Below, piece after piece: positions 18,024 through 24,858 of a stretch of DNA of 64,000 nucleotides. Every line of letters begins with the position of its first letter. The stretch's first letter is position 1. Under the pieces are notes generated by a model. It was given only the letters and a program-made list of their open reading frames with translations, did not search any database and was not told the origin of the DNA. The position numbers and the translations under genes were made by a program. The stretch spans positions 41,209 to 105,208 of the forward strand of contig JBJECY010000081.1 in assembly GCA_051871515.1 (NCBI GenBank), written 5' to 3'. This stretch comes from SFTJ01 sp051871515. GTDB lineage: Bacteria > Bacteroidota > Bacteroidia > Bacteroidales > Muribaculaceae.

Positions 18024-18068
18024 TCAGCAAATATTTTATTTATATCACTCGGTTAAGAGTGGCGCGGT

Positions 18069-19307
18069 TCATTGCTTGGCGCGGCGCAACATATAGAGTG
18101 CAAATGCCCACACAATGAGGAATGTGGCAAGTGGCACCACAAATGCCAAAGTGATTGACAATGCGTCGGCAACGTAGCCCAGAGCCAACGGACCGATGGC
18201 ACCGCCCACCACGCTCATCATCAAGATTGAAGAAGCTTTCTCGGTGTCGGCACCCAAGCCGCGTATCGAGAGGGCAAAGATGGTGGGGAACATGAGGCTT
18301 TCAAACAGATAGGTGAGCACAAGCGCCAGCTTCGACACTATGCCGAGTGGTGCTATCACCGCCAACATCATCAGCACGGTGCCGCAAGCGCAAATGAAGA
18401 ACACTTTCTCGGTGGCTACGCGGGTCATGATGAAGCTGCTTAAGAATCGGCCTAACATAAACAACATCAATCCGCCAAACGAAAGCGCCCAAGTGGCTTG
18501 CGACGGAGTGAGGAAGTCGTCGTCGGTCATATAATTAATAAAGAATGTGTTGATTGAGATTTCTGAGATTTCGTAGCTCAGGAGTGCCACAAAGCCAAAG
18601 ATGAACGTGAAGCCAAGGCCTTTTTTCACCTTGCTGCCCACCTCTGACGGGGTGCTTTGCTGTTCAAGAATCACCTCAGGCAGTTTCACGCGCGAGAACA
18701 CTATAGCCACCAGCACCACAAACACCGCAATGGTGCAATAGGGCACTGCAATGTTGATGTCGTCGCCGCTTCTGGTTGAGCCGTCGCTGAAGAAATATAA
18801 GCCGCTGAGCAATGCGCCAAACATGCATCCAAGGCCGTTGAAGGTTTGCGACATATTGATGCGGCTCGATGAGGTGCGGCTGTCGCCCAGCAGGGTCACA
18901 TAGGGGTTGGCTGCCGTTTCAAGCAGGCACAAGCCCAATCCGAGCACAAACAGCGGTGCCAGCAACGCCAGCAGTTGGCTCAATGTTGCCATAGGGATAA
19001 ACAAGAATGCACCCACGGCAAACAGCAACAGGCCGGCAATCACGCCGCGGCGTGTGCCATAGCGCCGTATTAATATTCCCGCAGGTATAGCCCCGAGAAA
19101 ATATGCCATATACACGCTGCATTGTATCAGCGCCGATTCGCCGTAACCGGCTGAAAACTGCATTTGCACATGCTTGTTGAGCACATCAAGAATGGCTCTT
19201 GCCCCGCCCCAGATGAAAAACAGCGAGGTGATGAGTATAAACGGCACCACATATTGCCGTGCCACCATTGGCACTCTTGTGCCTTGACTCTTTTGCATTT
19301 CTGTCAT
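18069..19307 (-). CDS. FucP-type MFS sugar permease
   Basis: The 412-residue protein has about twelve hydrophobic segments and the features of the fucose/glucose permease branch of the MFS: FILITSLFFIWGGARAILDVLNKHVQ in helix 1, AYFLGAIPAGILIRRYGTRRGVIAGLLLFAVGAFLF, GLGLCLLETAANPYVTLLGD, and RINMSQTFNGLGCMFGALLSG. FucP-type proteins bring free sugars such as fucose across the inner membrane with protons. The exact sugar cannot be told. It has its own promoter and terminator, and stands back to back with the unknown three-gene cluster. Confidence 0.9.
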   Translation of the reverse strand: MTEMQKSQGTRVPMVARQYVVPFILITSLFFIWGGARAILDVLNKHVQMQFSAGYGESALIQCSVYMAYFLGAIPAGILIRRYGTRRGVIAGLLLFAVGAFLFIPMATLSQLLALLAPLFVLGLGLCLLETAANPYVTLLGDSRTSSSRINMSQTFNGLGCMFGALLSGLYFFSDGSTRSGDDINIAVPYCTIAVFVVLVAIVFSRVKLPEVILEQQSTPSEVGSKVKKGLGFTFIFGFVALLSYEISEISINTFFINYMTDDDFLTPSQATWALSFGGLMLFMLGRFLSSFIMTRVATEKVFFICACGTVLMMLAVIAPLGIVSKLALVLTYLFESLMFPTIFALSIRGLGADTEKASSILMMSVVGGAIGPLALGYVADALSITLAFVVPLATFLIVWAFALYMLRRAKQ

Positions 19308-19330
19308 GGTTTTTTGTGTTATTATTTATG

Positions 19331-19362
19331 CAAATGTAGCAAACTTAATCTTTTCCACCAAA
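19331..19362 (-). promoter_or_regulatory. Bacteroides-type promoter for the permease
   Basis: On the minus strand TTTG (19362-19359), a 20-base spacer and TACATTTG (19338-19331) match the consensus, 24 bases before the permease start codon. Confidence 0.65.
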
Positions 19363-19425
19363 TATTTCAACATTTCACTCTATGCAGCATTAAATGGCGA
19401 AATTTCGCTAAAATGTTTGATTATG

Positions 19426-19456
19426 TTTGATAATTTCACTTTGTTCATTAAATTTG
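19426..19456 (+). promoter_or_regulatory. Bacteroides-type promoter for the unknown three-gene cluster
   Basis: TTTG (19426-19429), a 19-base spacer and TAAATTTG (19449-19456) match the -33/-7 consensus. The first gene starts 31 bases downstream. With the permease promoter it forms a compact divergent promoter region. Confidence 0.7.
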
Positions 19457-19487
19457 CAATAGGGAAAAACAAAAAACAGTATGAATT

Positions 19488-20465
19488 ATGGAAGGTATGA
19501 ATGTAATTTATAATTTTGATGAGTTTTTGAATAGTTGGATTTACACTCCCAAACATCAGTTAACCGATAAACAGGTTTCTAATGGTATCAGTGGTTATTT
19601 TTGGGGACAATTATTTTCAAACATTATCTGCGGATATATTTCTCGAAAAGGTGCTAAAACAGATTCCGAGAAACGCTGCGAGTTTCAAGAAGAGATTAAT
19701 AAACTAAACCAGAATTGGCAGAATGAACGTACCAATCTTGAGATTGAGGCGATGCGTTGTCTTGCCCAAGATGGCATTAAGCATCATCAGGAATATAGCA
19801 CAGCTCTGCACAAATCAGAAGCATGGCGCACTGAGTTTGATGATTACTGCGCTGCCGGGTGGGGCTTCCGCCCGTCGGTTTCAGCCGTTTTGCAGTCGCA
19901 TTTGCGCCCTGATTGCAATGAGTTGGGCACTTTTCAGATGAACATCATGATTGCTCAAACCGTTGTGCTCTCGCAAATTTGCAAAAGCTCAGCCACAAAC
20001 TATTTGGCATTTTGCCAAGATATGAAGATGATGCTGATGCCAGCATGCAACGGCTTCAGCGGTAAGTGGATAAATGCCTGGAACCGTACCTCGTCAAACG
20101 GATTAGTTGATGCCTTGAAGCTTCACTATCTGCTTCAGGGGCAGCCCACAGTGATACTGTTTGTTGATAAAGACAACCTCGGAAATCTCACTTGTGAATG
20201 TGCCATTTGGCACTTCATTGTTGGCAAGAGCGATTTTCTCACCAAACGTCTGTGTAGCTTCCCAATTGGCGATGCTCCGCTTGAGGGTGCCAAACAAATG
20301 CTACTGGCATGTGCAGCTTATGTGCACGATTGTCATGTGGCTTGCTTTGGCAATGGTGAGAAGAAGGCTTTGCCTGCTATCGACAATGCTATCACCATCC
20401 CGGAGTTGAAGGCGCACCTTGTTGATTTTAGCGACGATGTTCAGAATCTTTTAGGTGGTAAGTGA
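19488..20465 (+). CDS. Unknown cluster protein A (325 aa)
   Basis: I do not recognise this family. The protein has no signal peptide; residues about 36-50 (GYFWGQLFSNIICGY) are moderately hydrophobic, and residues 56-115 are charged and helical, possibly coiled coil (EFQEEINKLNQNWQNERTNLEIEAM). Residues 195-285 look like a shortened, diverged relative of residues 165-277 of protein B: both have PT/PS-xVI, a WH pair (A W241-H242, B W215-H216), FPIG/LPIDG and an Ala/Cys-rich helix ending YV. The preceding Trp (A W125, B W95) is at nearly the same distance. It is the first gene behind a good promoter; start by first ATG, with a second ATG three codons on. Confidence 0.8.
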   Translation: MEGMNVIYNFDEFLNSWIYTPKHQLTDKQVSNGISGYFWGQLFSNIICGYISRKGAKTDSEKRCEFQEEINKLNQNWQNERTNLEIEAMRCLAQDGIKHHQEYSTALHKSEAWRTEFDDYCAAGWGFRPSVSAVLQSHLRPDCNELGTFQMNIMIAQTVVLSQICKSSATNYLAFCQDMKMMLMPACNGFSGKWINAWNRTSSNGLVDALKLHYLLQGQPTVILFVDKDNLGNLTCECAIWHFIVGKSDFLTKRLCSFPIGDAPLEGAKQMLLACAAYVHDCHVACFGNGEKKALPAIDNAITIPELKAHLVDFSDDVQNLLGGK

Positions 20466-20531
20466 GCCGAGTAAATCACCTTGCCACGTTTCATCACATT
20501 TCTTTAATATTCACACAATCATAAATAATAT

Positions 20532-20537
20532 AGGAGG
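20532..20537 (+). promoter_or_regulatory. Canonical Shine-Dalgarno deciding the start of protein B
   Basis: AGGAGG stands 7 bases before the ATG at 20545. Bacteroidales genes rarely carry such a site, and most others in this window lack it, so it fixes the start against a GTG 90 bases upstream that would overlap gene A. Confidence 0.75.
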
Positions 20538-20544
20538 AAAAAGT

Positions 20545-22527
20545 ATGGATTTTATTACAATAGGTTGCGCAATTTTAATGTTAACTGTTCAAGTATGCAA
20601 TGCATGTGCGGCAAGAAAAAATGCCCTCAAGCTTCAGGAACTTCAGCATAATGCCGAACGTAATTTGGCTAAAGGAAACATTGCTGCAGCTCGCAGAAAC
20701 ATGATGTTGTTGATGGAAGAACGCGCCAAACTCAGCGAGTTGAGCAGTCAGGCTATGATGAGTCAGCTTAGAGCAGACCATCTGATGGCGGTGAGAATGA
20801 TAGCTGACCGCTATTCTCGCAAAAACTGGCCTTTGCTTGTGCCACCATTGGTGATGCGCAACGATGTGCGCTTTTTTCTCGACACAAATCTGCCCGTTAG
20901 CTTTGAGCAATATGAGCCTGTGAATGTGCTGTTTGCTCCCTCATGCTGCTTGGCTTTTTCTGAGCAGGTGCAGCCTGCGATTGCCGCAAAGTTGCAAATG
21001 TATTTTGAGCGATATTGGGGCTATGGCTCGGCTCATCAAATAATGTTTTACAACAATTGTTGGGTTGGTGCCAAGGTTGGCGACGAGACCACGGTGCGTG
21101 ACATTGAGGCACTCACCGGCACCACTCCATCTATTGTGATTACTCCGCAGGTCAACGACGGCAAACTCTTTCTTTCGCTGTCGCACTGGCACTTGGCCAC
21201 AACCAACGTTGAGGCTTCTCAACACAGCTGCTTTGAGCAGATGATTACTTTGCCAATTGATGGCGTGAACTTCTCAACAGATAACTATGCCGAGAGCGAT
21301 GTTGAGCTTATTGCCAATGAGGCATCGCAAGCCATAGCCTGCTTATGCGGCATGTATGTTGACATTTATGCTTGGAGCCGCTATCACACTGCTCCGCTTT
21401 TGCCCGGCTTGCTTGCCCGCAATGCTTTTGATTGGGGCAATAAGCAATTGGCTGAGACCAACAAAGCCTATGTGGAATTGCTGAAATCGTCGGTTGCTTC
21501 AGGTGTTGCTGTGCTTGGAATCCACGATAAGGCGATAGCCGATTTTTGCGTAGCTGTTGATAAACCATTTGGCACCAAGCATTGCTTGCGCTCGTTGCCC
21601 ATCTTTGGCTCTAAACTTGGCAAAAAGTTTTTTGCTCCGCTTTTGCCATCAACCCAGGCTTGCATCATAGAGCTGCTTAAGCAGCACAACAATCATTATT
21701 GCATTGACCGTAAGGTGATAAACCAGCTTCATGCCGACTATGCCATCAACTTGCTGGTGTTGGCTGCCTACGAGCTGATTGACGCCAGCCCCAATCAGTT
21801 ACCTTTCACAAATAATGATATCTACGAGGAGAAAGAGGAGTTCTTTTTGTTTGACAAGGCCGATTTGCGCAATCAATTGTTTGGTATGGCAAAGGAGGCC
21901 ATAAACAGCGTTTTCACCGACATTCATTCAACCAACGCAAGCGATTGGCGCGCTTGGGCTCGCTCACGTCTTTGCTATCGCTTTAAGGAGCCTGAGATGA
22001 ATTTGATAGCATCAATCATGACCGAATTTAAGCCGCGAGTGAAGACGTGGTTAAACTCACGTTGCGACATGGTTGTTGACCAATGCTATGCCAATATGAA
22101 GGAGCAACTCAGCAACATATTGCCAAATCATGATTCGGTGCTGCACAATGCGAAGAAGATTGTGAGAAACCGCTATGCCGAGAAAATTGTTGACATCAAC
22201 ACCGATGAATATATAAAGAATAATGCCGACAGGTTTACCTCGAGTAGAGAGATTTGGGCTGACCGAGTGGCTTACGAGCGCATCTACTATTCAGTGTTTG
22301 GTTCCGACCATTTGCGTGACACCTATTCAAAAGCGTCGATAGGCTCTTACAACCGCGAGTTGAGAGATGACTCCATATTGGCACTCTTAATCATGATGCG
22401 CAACTTTATGGGAAAGACGTTAGACATCAAGCAACATATTGTTGAGCCTATTGAGGATGATTATACTGGTGGGCATATTGAGTGGGGACGTGAGGGTGAT
22501 TTGCCCGGTTGGCCTCGTGACGTATAA
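20545..22527 (+). CDS. Unknown cluster protein B (660 aa), N-terminal membrane helix and coiled coil
   Basis: I do not recognise this family. Residues 3-20 (FITIGCAILMLTVQVCNA) form one hydrophobic helix, followed by a charged helical region at about 24-90 (NALKLQELQHNAERNLAKG ... RRNMMLLMEERAKLSELSSQ), so the protein may be a membrane-anchored coiled coil with a large cytoplasmic part. Residues 165-277 resemble protein A. The C-terminal half is mostly helical (NIYEEKEEFFLFDKADLRNQLFGM region, and YANMKEQLSNILPNHDSVLHNAKKIVRNRYAEKI). No nucleotide-binding or nuclease motif was seen. It starts 79 bases after A, with an unusually strong ribosome binding site, and ends 56 bases before C. Confidence 0.82.
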   Translation: MDFITIGCAILMLTVQVCNACAARKNALKLQELQHNAERNLAKGNIAAARRNMMLLMEERAKLSELSSQAMMSQLRADHLMAVRMIADRYSRKNWPLLVPPLVMRNDVRFFLDTNLPVSFEQYEPVNVLFAPSCCLAFSEQVQPAIAAKLQMYFERYWGYGSAHQIMFYNNCWVGAKVGDETTVRDIEALTGTTPSIVITPQVNDGKLFLSLSHWHLATTNVEASQHSCFEQMITLPIDGVNFSTDNYAESDVELIANEASQAIACLCGMYVDIYAWSRYHTAPLLPGLLARNAFDWGNKQLAETNKAYVELLKSSVASGVAVLGIHDKAIADFCVAVDKPFGTKHCLRSLPIFGSKLGKKFFAPLLPSTQACIIELLKQHNNHYCIDRKVINQLHADYAINLLVLAAYELIDASPNQLPFTNNDIYEEKEEFFLFDKADLRNQLFGMAKEAINSVFTDIHSTNASDWRAWARSRLCYRFKEPEMNLIASIMTEFKPRVKTWLNSRCDMVVDQCYANMKEQLSNILPNHDSVLHNAKKIVRNRYAEKIVDINTDEYIKNNADRFTSSREIWADRVAYERIYYSVFGSDHLRDTYSKASIGSYNRELRDDSILALLIMMRNFMGKTLDIKQHIVEPIEDDYTGGHIEWGREGDLPGWPRDV

Positions 22528-22583
22528 ATGAAGACTTTAATACATTCAACGAATTGATTAATAACTAAATAATACAAGATAGT

Positions 22584-23540
22584 ATGGATTTCACTACATT
22601 TAACAATGATTATACATGCCTTGACGGCATGCAGTATGACACAACAAACTCGCCGTTTGGCTCGTTGTGTGATTTTATGGAAAGTCCTTTCATGAGCCAA
22701 TTCACTGATTTGGCACATGAATATAACCTCCCCGACGATGTGGTGGCACAAGCTGCCGCTGATGCTTATAACTTCTTCAATATGCCCGAATCGCCCATTT
22801 TTCGCGGTGCTGAGACCTGTGTGTGGCCGGGAAATCCGTTTGTGATGGACGATGACCGCCTTGATGTGAACGTTGACCAGCTCAAGGGCATGGGTGTGCA
22901 TGACACCAAAACGCTCTCGTTGATTCTCACTCATGAGATTGTGCACCGTCTCACTCAGGATATGCTTGCCACCGGGCAACTCTCACCCTGGCAGGGTGAG
23001 GCGCTGAGCGATATGTGGATGGGTATTCGCGGTGCTATGCAAGGAATTGACGTACAACCAGCCATCGACTCGCTTAAAGGTGGGGTTGACTGCGAAACAC
23101 ATCCCGGCTTTGACCTGCGCGAAGAGTATATCAACAAGGGTTGTGAGCTATATGAGGAGATGAAAGCATCGGGCGAAGAAATCAACTATGAGAGCCTCAT
23201 GGCAAAGGCAATACATGATGTTCGCAACAACGACGAGCTTAACCAGCGTGAGATTGAAGCCAACCGAGAAGCCTTATACAGCGGTGGTCATCGAGGACGT
23301 GCGGCTGCGTTCTCACCATCATACTCTAAAGGAGAGATTGATTCTCACATAAAAGAGGCTCAAAACAAGATTGACCATCTTAAGTCAGTGATACATGACC
23401 ATACCCGGATAATGAAAGACCGTGCAGCACAAGGTTTGCCAATAGATTCTGAAAAGTACACAATTGGAAGTGCAAAGATAGACCTTGAAAATGCAAAAAA
23501 GGAGTTAGAAAAGTGGCAAAATACCAAGCCTGCAAAATAA
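22584..23540 (+). CDS. Unknown cluster protein C: predicted cytoplasmic zinc metallopeptidase (HEXXH)
   Basis: The 318-residue protein contains LILTHEIVHRLTQ, with the zincin motif HEXXH at residues 117-121. The segment PWQGEALSDMWMG follows, so E139 (22 residues after H117) is a candidate third zinc ligand, as in gluzincins. There is no signal peptide or membrane helix, so it should act in the cytoplasm, unless exported by another route. Residues 250-315 form a charged helical tail, likely coiled coil. It is the last gene of the cluster and is followed by palindrome array 2. I cannot assign a peptidase family; the protease activity itself is inferred from the motif. Confidence 0.82.
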   Translation: MDFTTFNNDYTCLDGMQYDTTNSPFGSLCDFMESPFMSQFTDLAHEYNLPDDVVAQAAADAYNFFNMPESPIFRGAETCVWPGNPFVMDDDRLDVNVDQLKGMGVHDTKTLSLILTHEIVHRLTQDMLATGQLSPWQGEALSDMWMGIRGAMQGIDVQPAIDSLKGGVDCETHPGFDLREEYINKGCELYEEMKASGEEINYESLMAKAIHDVRNNDELNQREIEANREALYSGGHRGRAAAFSPSYSKGEIDSHIKEAQNKIDHLKSVIHDHTRIMKDRAAQGLPIDSEKYTIGSAKIDLENAKKELEKWQNTKPAK

Positions 23541-23651
23541 TGTTTATCTTTGTTGTCCGATAAAATTTTTGAGCGTGGTTGGTGATTAGGCGAGTGATGC
23601 AATACGCCCAAAAACACCAACCACGCCACCCGCGATGTCGGTCACATGTTG

Positions 23652-24532
23652 GGGCGTATGGCAATACGCCCGACGACCGCGGTGATGCCAATAAAAAATG
23701 TGATGCGTTGTTGTAGGGGCGTATAGCAATACGCCCGGCGACCGCAGCGATGCCAATAAATAATGTGATGCGTTGTTGTAGGGGCGTATCGCAATACGCC
23801 CGGTGACCGCGGCGATGCCAACAAAAAATGTGATGCGTTGTTGTAGGGGCGTATCGCAATACGCCCGGCGACCGCAGCGTGGTCATGATAAATACCAATG
23901 CGTGTATTTTGCATTACATCACATTAAACCCTGGCACATCGATTCCGGGCGTATCGCAATACGCCCGGCGACCGCGTCGATGCCAACAAATAATGCGATG
24001 CATTGTTGTAGGGGCGTATGGCAATACGCCCGACGACCGCGGTGATGCCAATAAATAATGTGATGCGTTGTTGTAGGGGCGTATCGCAATACGCCCGGCG
24101 ACCGCGGCGATGCCAAAAAAATGTGTTGCGTTGATGTAGGGGCGTATAGCATACGCCCGGTGACAGCAGCGAGGCCCCGATAAATACCATCATTTTGGAT
24201 TTCAACGAATTAACCCCACGGCACACCGATTCCGGGCGTATTGCTATACGCCCCTACAGGCTTCGCCTCGTTTTGGGGTTGGGGTTTTTGATGTGCGTAT
24301 TCGACACGCCCAATATTTTGCTTTACAACACATTAAACTTGGCACACCGATTCCGGGCGTATAGCATACGCCCGGCGACCGCGGCGTGGTCAACAAATAA
24401 TGTGATGTGTTGTTGTAGGGGCGTATAGCATACGCCCGGTGACAGCAGCGAGGCCCCGATAAATACCATCATTTTGGATTTCAACGAATTAACCCCACGG
24501 CACACCGATTCCGGGCGTATTGCTATACGCCC
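23652..24532. repeat. Array 2 of interspersed palindromic repeats (12 intact cores)
   Basis: Cores of type GGGCGTATNGCAATACGCCC (or 19 bp with loop AGC) start at 23652, 23717, 23782, 23847, 23947, 24012, 24077, 24140, 24234, 24355, 24418 and 24513, with a decayed copy near 24294. A 65-base period dominates, with a conserved spacer (GATGCCAATAAATAATGTGA type); others are about 94-100 bases. The longer spacers are the reverse complement of those in array 1 (TTAACCCCACGGCACACC), so the arrays are related but in opposite orientation. The array lies between two transcription units that point at each other. Frames across it, up to 172 codons, simply translate the repeat. Confidence 0.93.
24135..24293. 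repeat. 159-bp perfect direct repeat, copy 1
   Basis: This stretch, which includes two palindrome cores and their spacer, is identical base for base to 24414-24572. The copies are 279 bases apart start to start. Confidence 0.9.
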
Positions 24533-24572
24533 CTACAGGCTTCGCCTCGTTTTGGGGTTGGGGTTTTTGATG
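24414..24572. repeat. 159-bp perfect direct repeat, copy 2
   Basis: Identical to 24135-24293. Identity stops on both sides at the same point (after GGGGTTTTTGATG), which suggests a recent segmental duplication inside the array. Confidence 0.9.
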
Positions 24573-24607
24573 GTTGCCCCTACACACGGAGGGCATTAAC
24601 CATAATC

Positions 24608-24660
24608 AAAAAAACGAACTCTACCTCCCTGTAATTAGCAACCGAGCCGGATGTTCGTTT
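24608..24660 (-). terminator. Second terminator downstream of the minus-strand SusD gene
   Basis: On the minus strand AAACGAAC (24660-24653) pairs with GTTCGTTT (24619-24612), and the pairing runs straight into seven T residues. The loop is long (33 bases). Nearby, CTGTCAG and CTGACAG at 24663-24683 form another small stem. Confidence 0.55.
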
Positions 24661-24775
24661 GTCTGTCAGCGTTTATCTGACAGCAATGAAATGTTTATAC
24701 GCTCAAAACCTAAACGCCTTGACTATATTGTGTGAATAAATCGCATGCCAGTGTATGGCAGCAAAACAAAGCAAC

Positions 24776-24808
24776 GGGGGGAAGATGCTTTATTAGCATC
24801 CTCCCCCC
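24776..24808 (-). terminator. Terminator hairpin after the minus-strand SusD gene
   Basis: GGGGGGAAGATGCT (24776-24789) pairs with AGCATCCTCCCCCC (24795-24808) over 14 bp with a single mismatch and a 5-base loop, an exceptionally stable stem about 50 bases after the SusD stop. The following minus-strand sequence is T-rich but not a pure T-run. Confidence 0.75.
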
Positions 24809-24858
24809 GCGGGTTTATAGGGTTGTGTCTTGTTTAAGATTAGCCCTGAGTGGATGTA

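Noticed and set aside
20455..22527. Longer protein B starting at GTG 20455
   Set aside because: It overlaps the end of gene A and adds a segment unlike the rest; the ATG at 20545 has a strong ribosome binding site and leads straight into a membrane helix.
23380..23898. Open frame of 172 codons and several others within the arrays
   Set aside because: They translate the palindromes repeatedly (GRIAIRPYNN, GVLRYAPT), have no start signals and occur on both strands, so they are by-products of the repeat.
23652..24532. CRISPR array
   Set aside because: Repeats are short palindromes, the intervals between them recur as conserved sequences rather than unique spacers, distances differ, and no cas gene is near.
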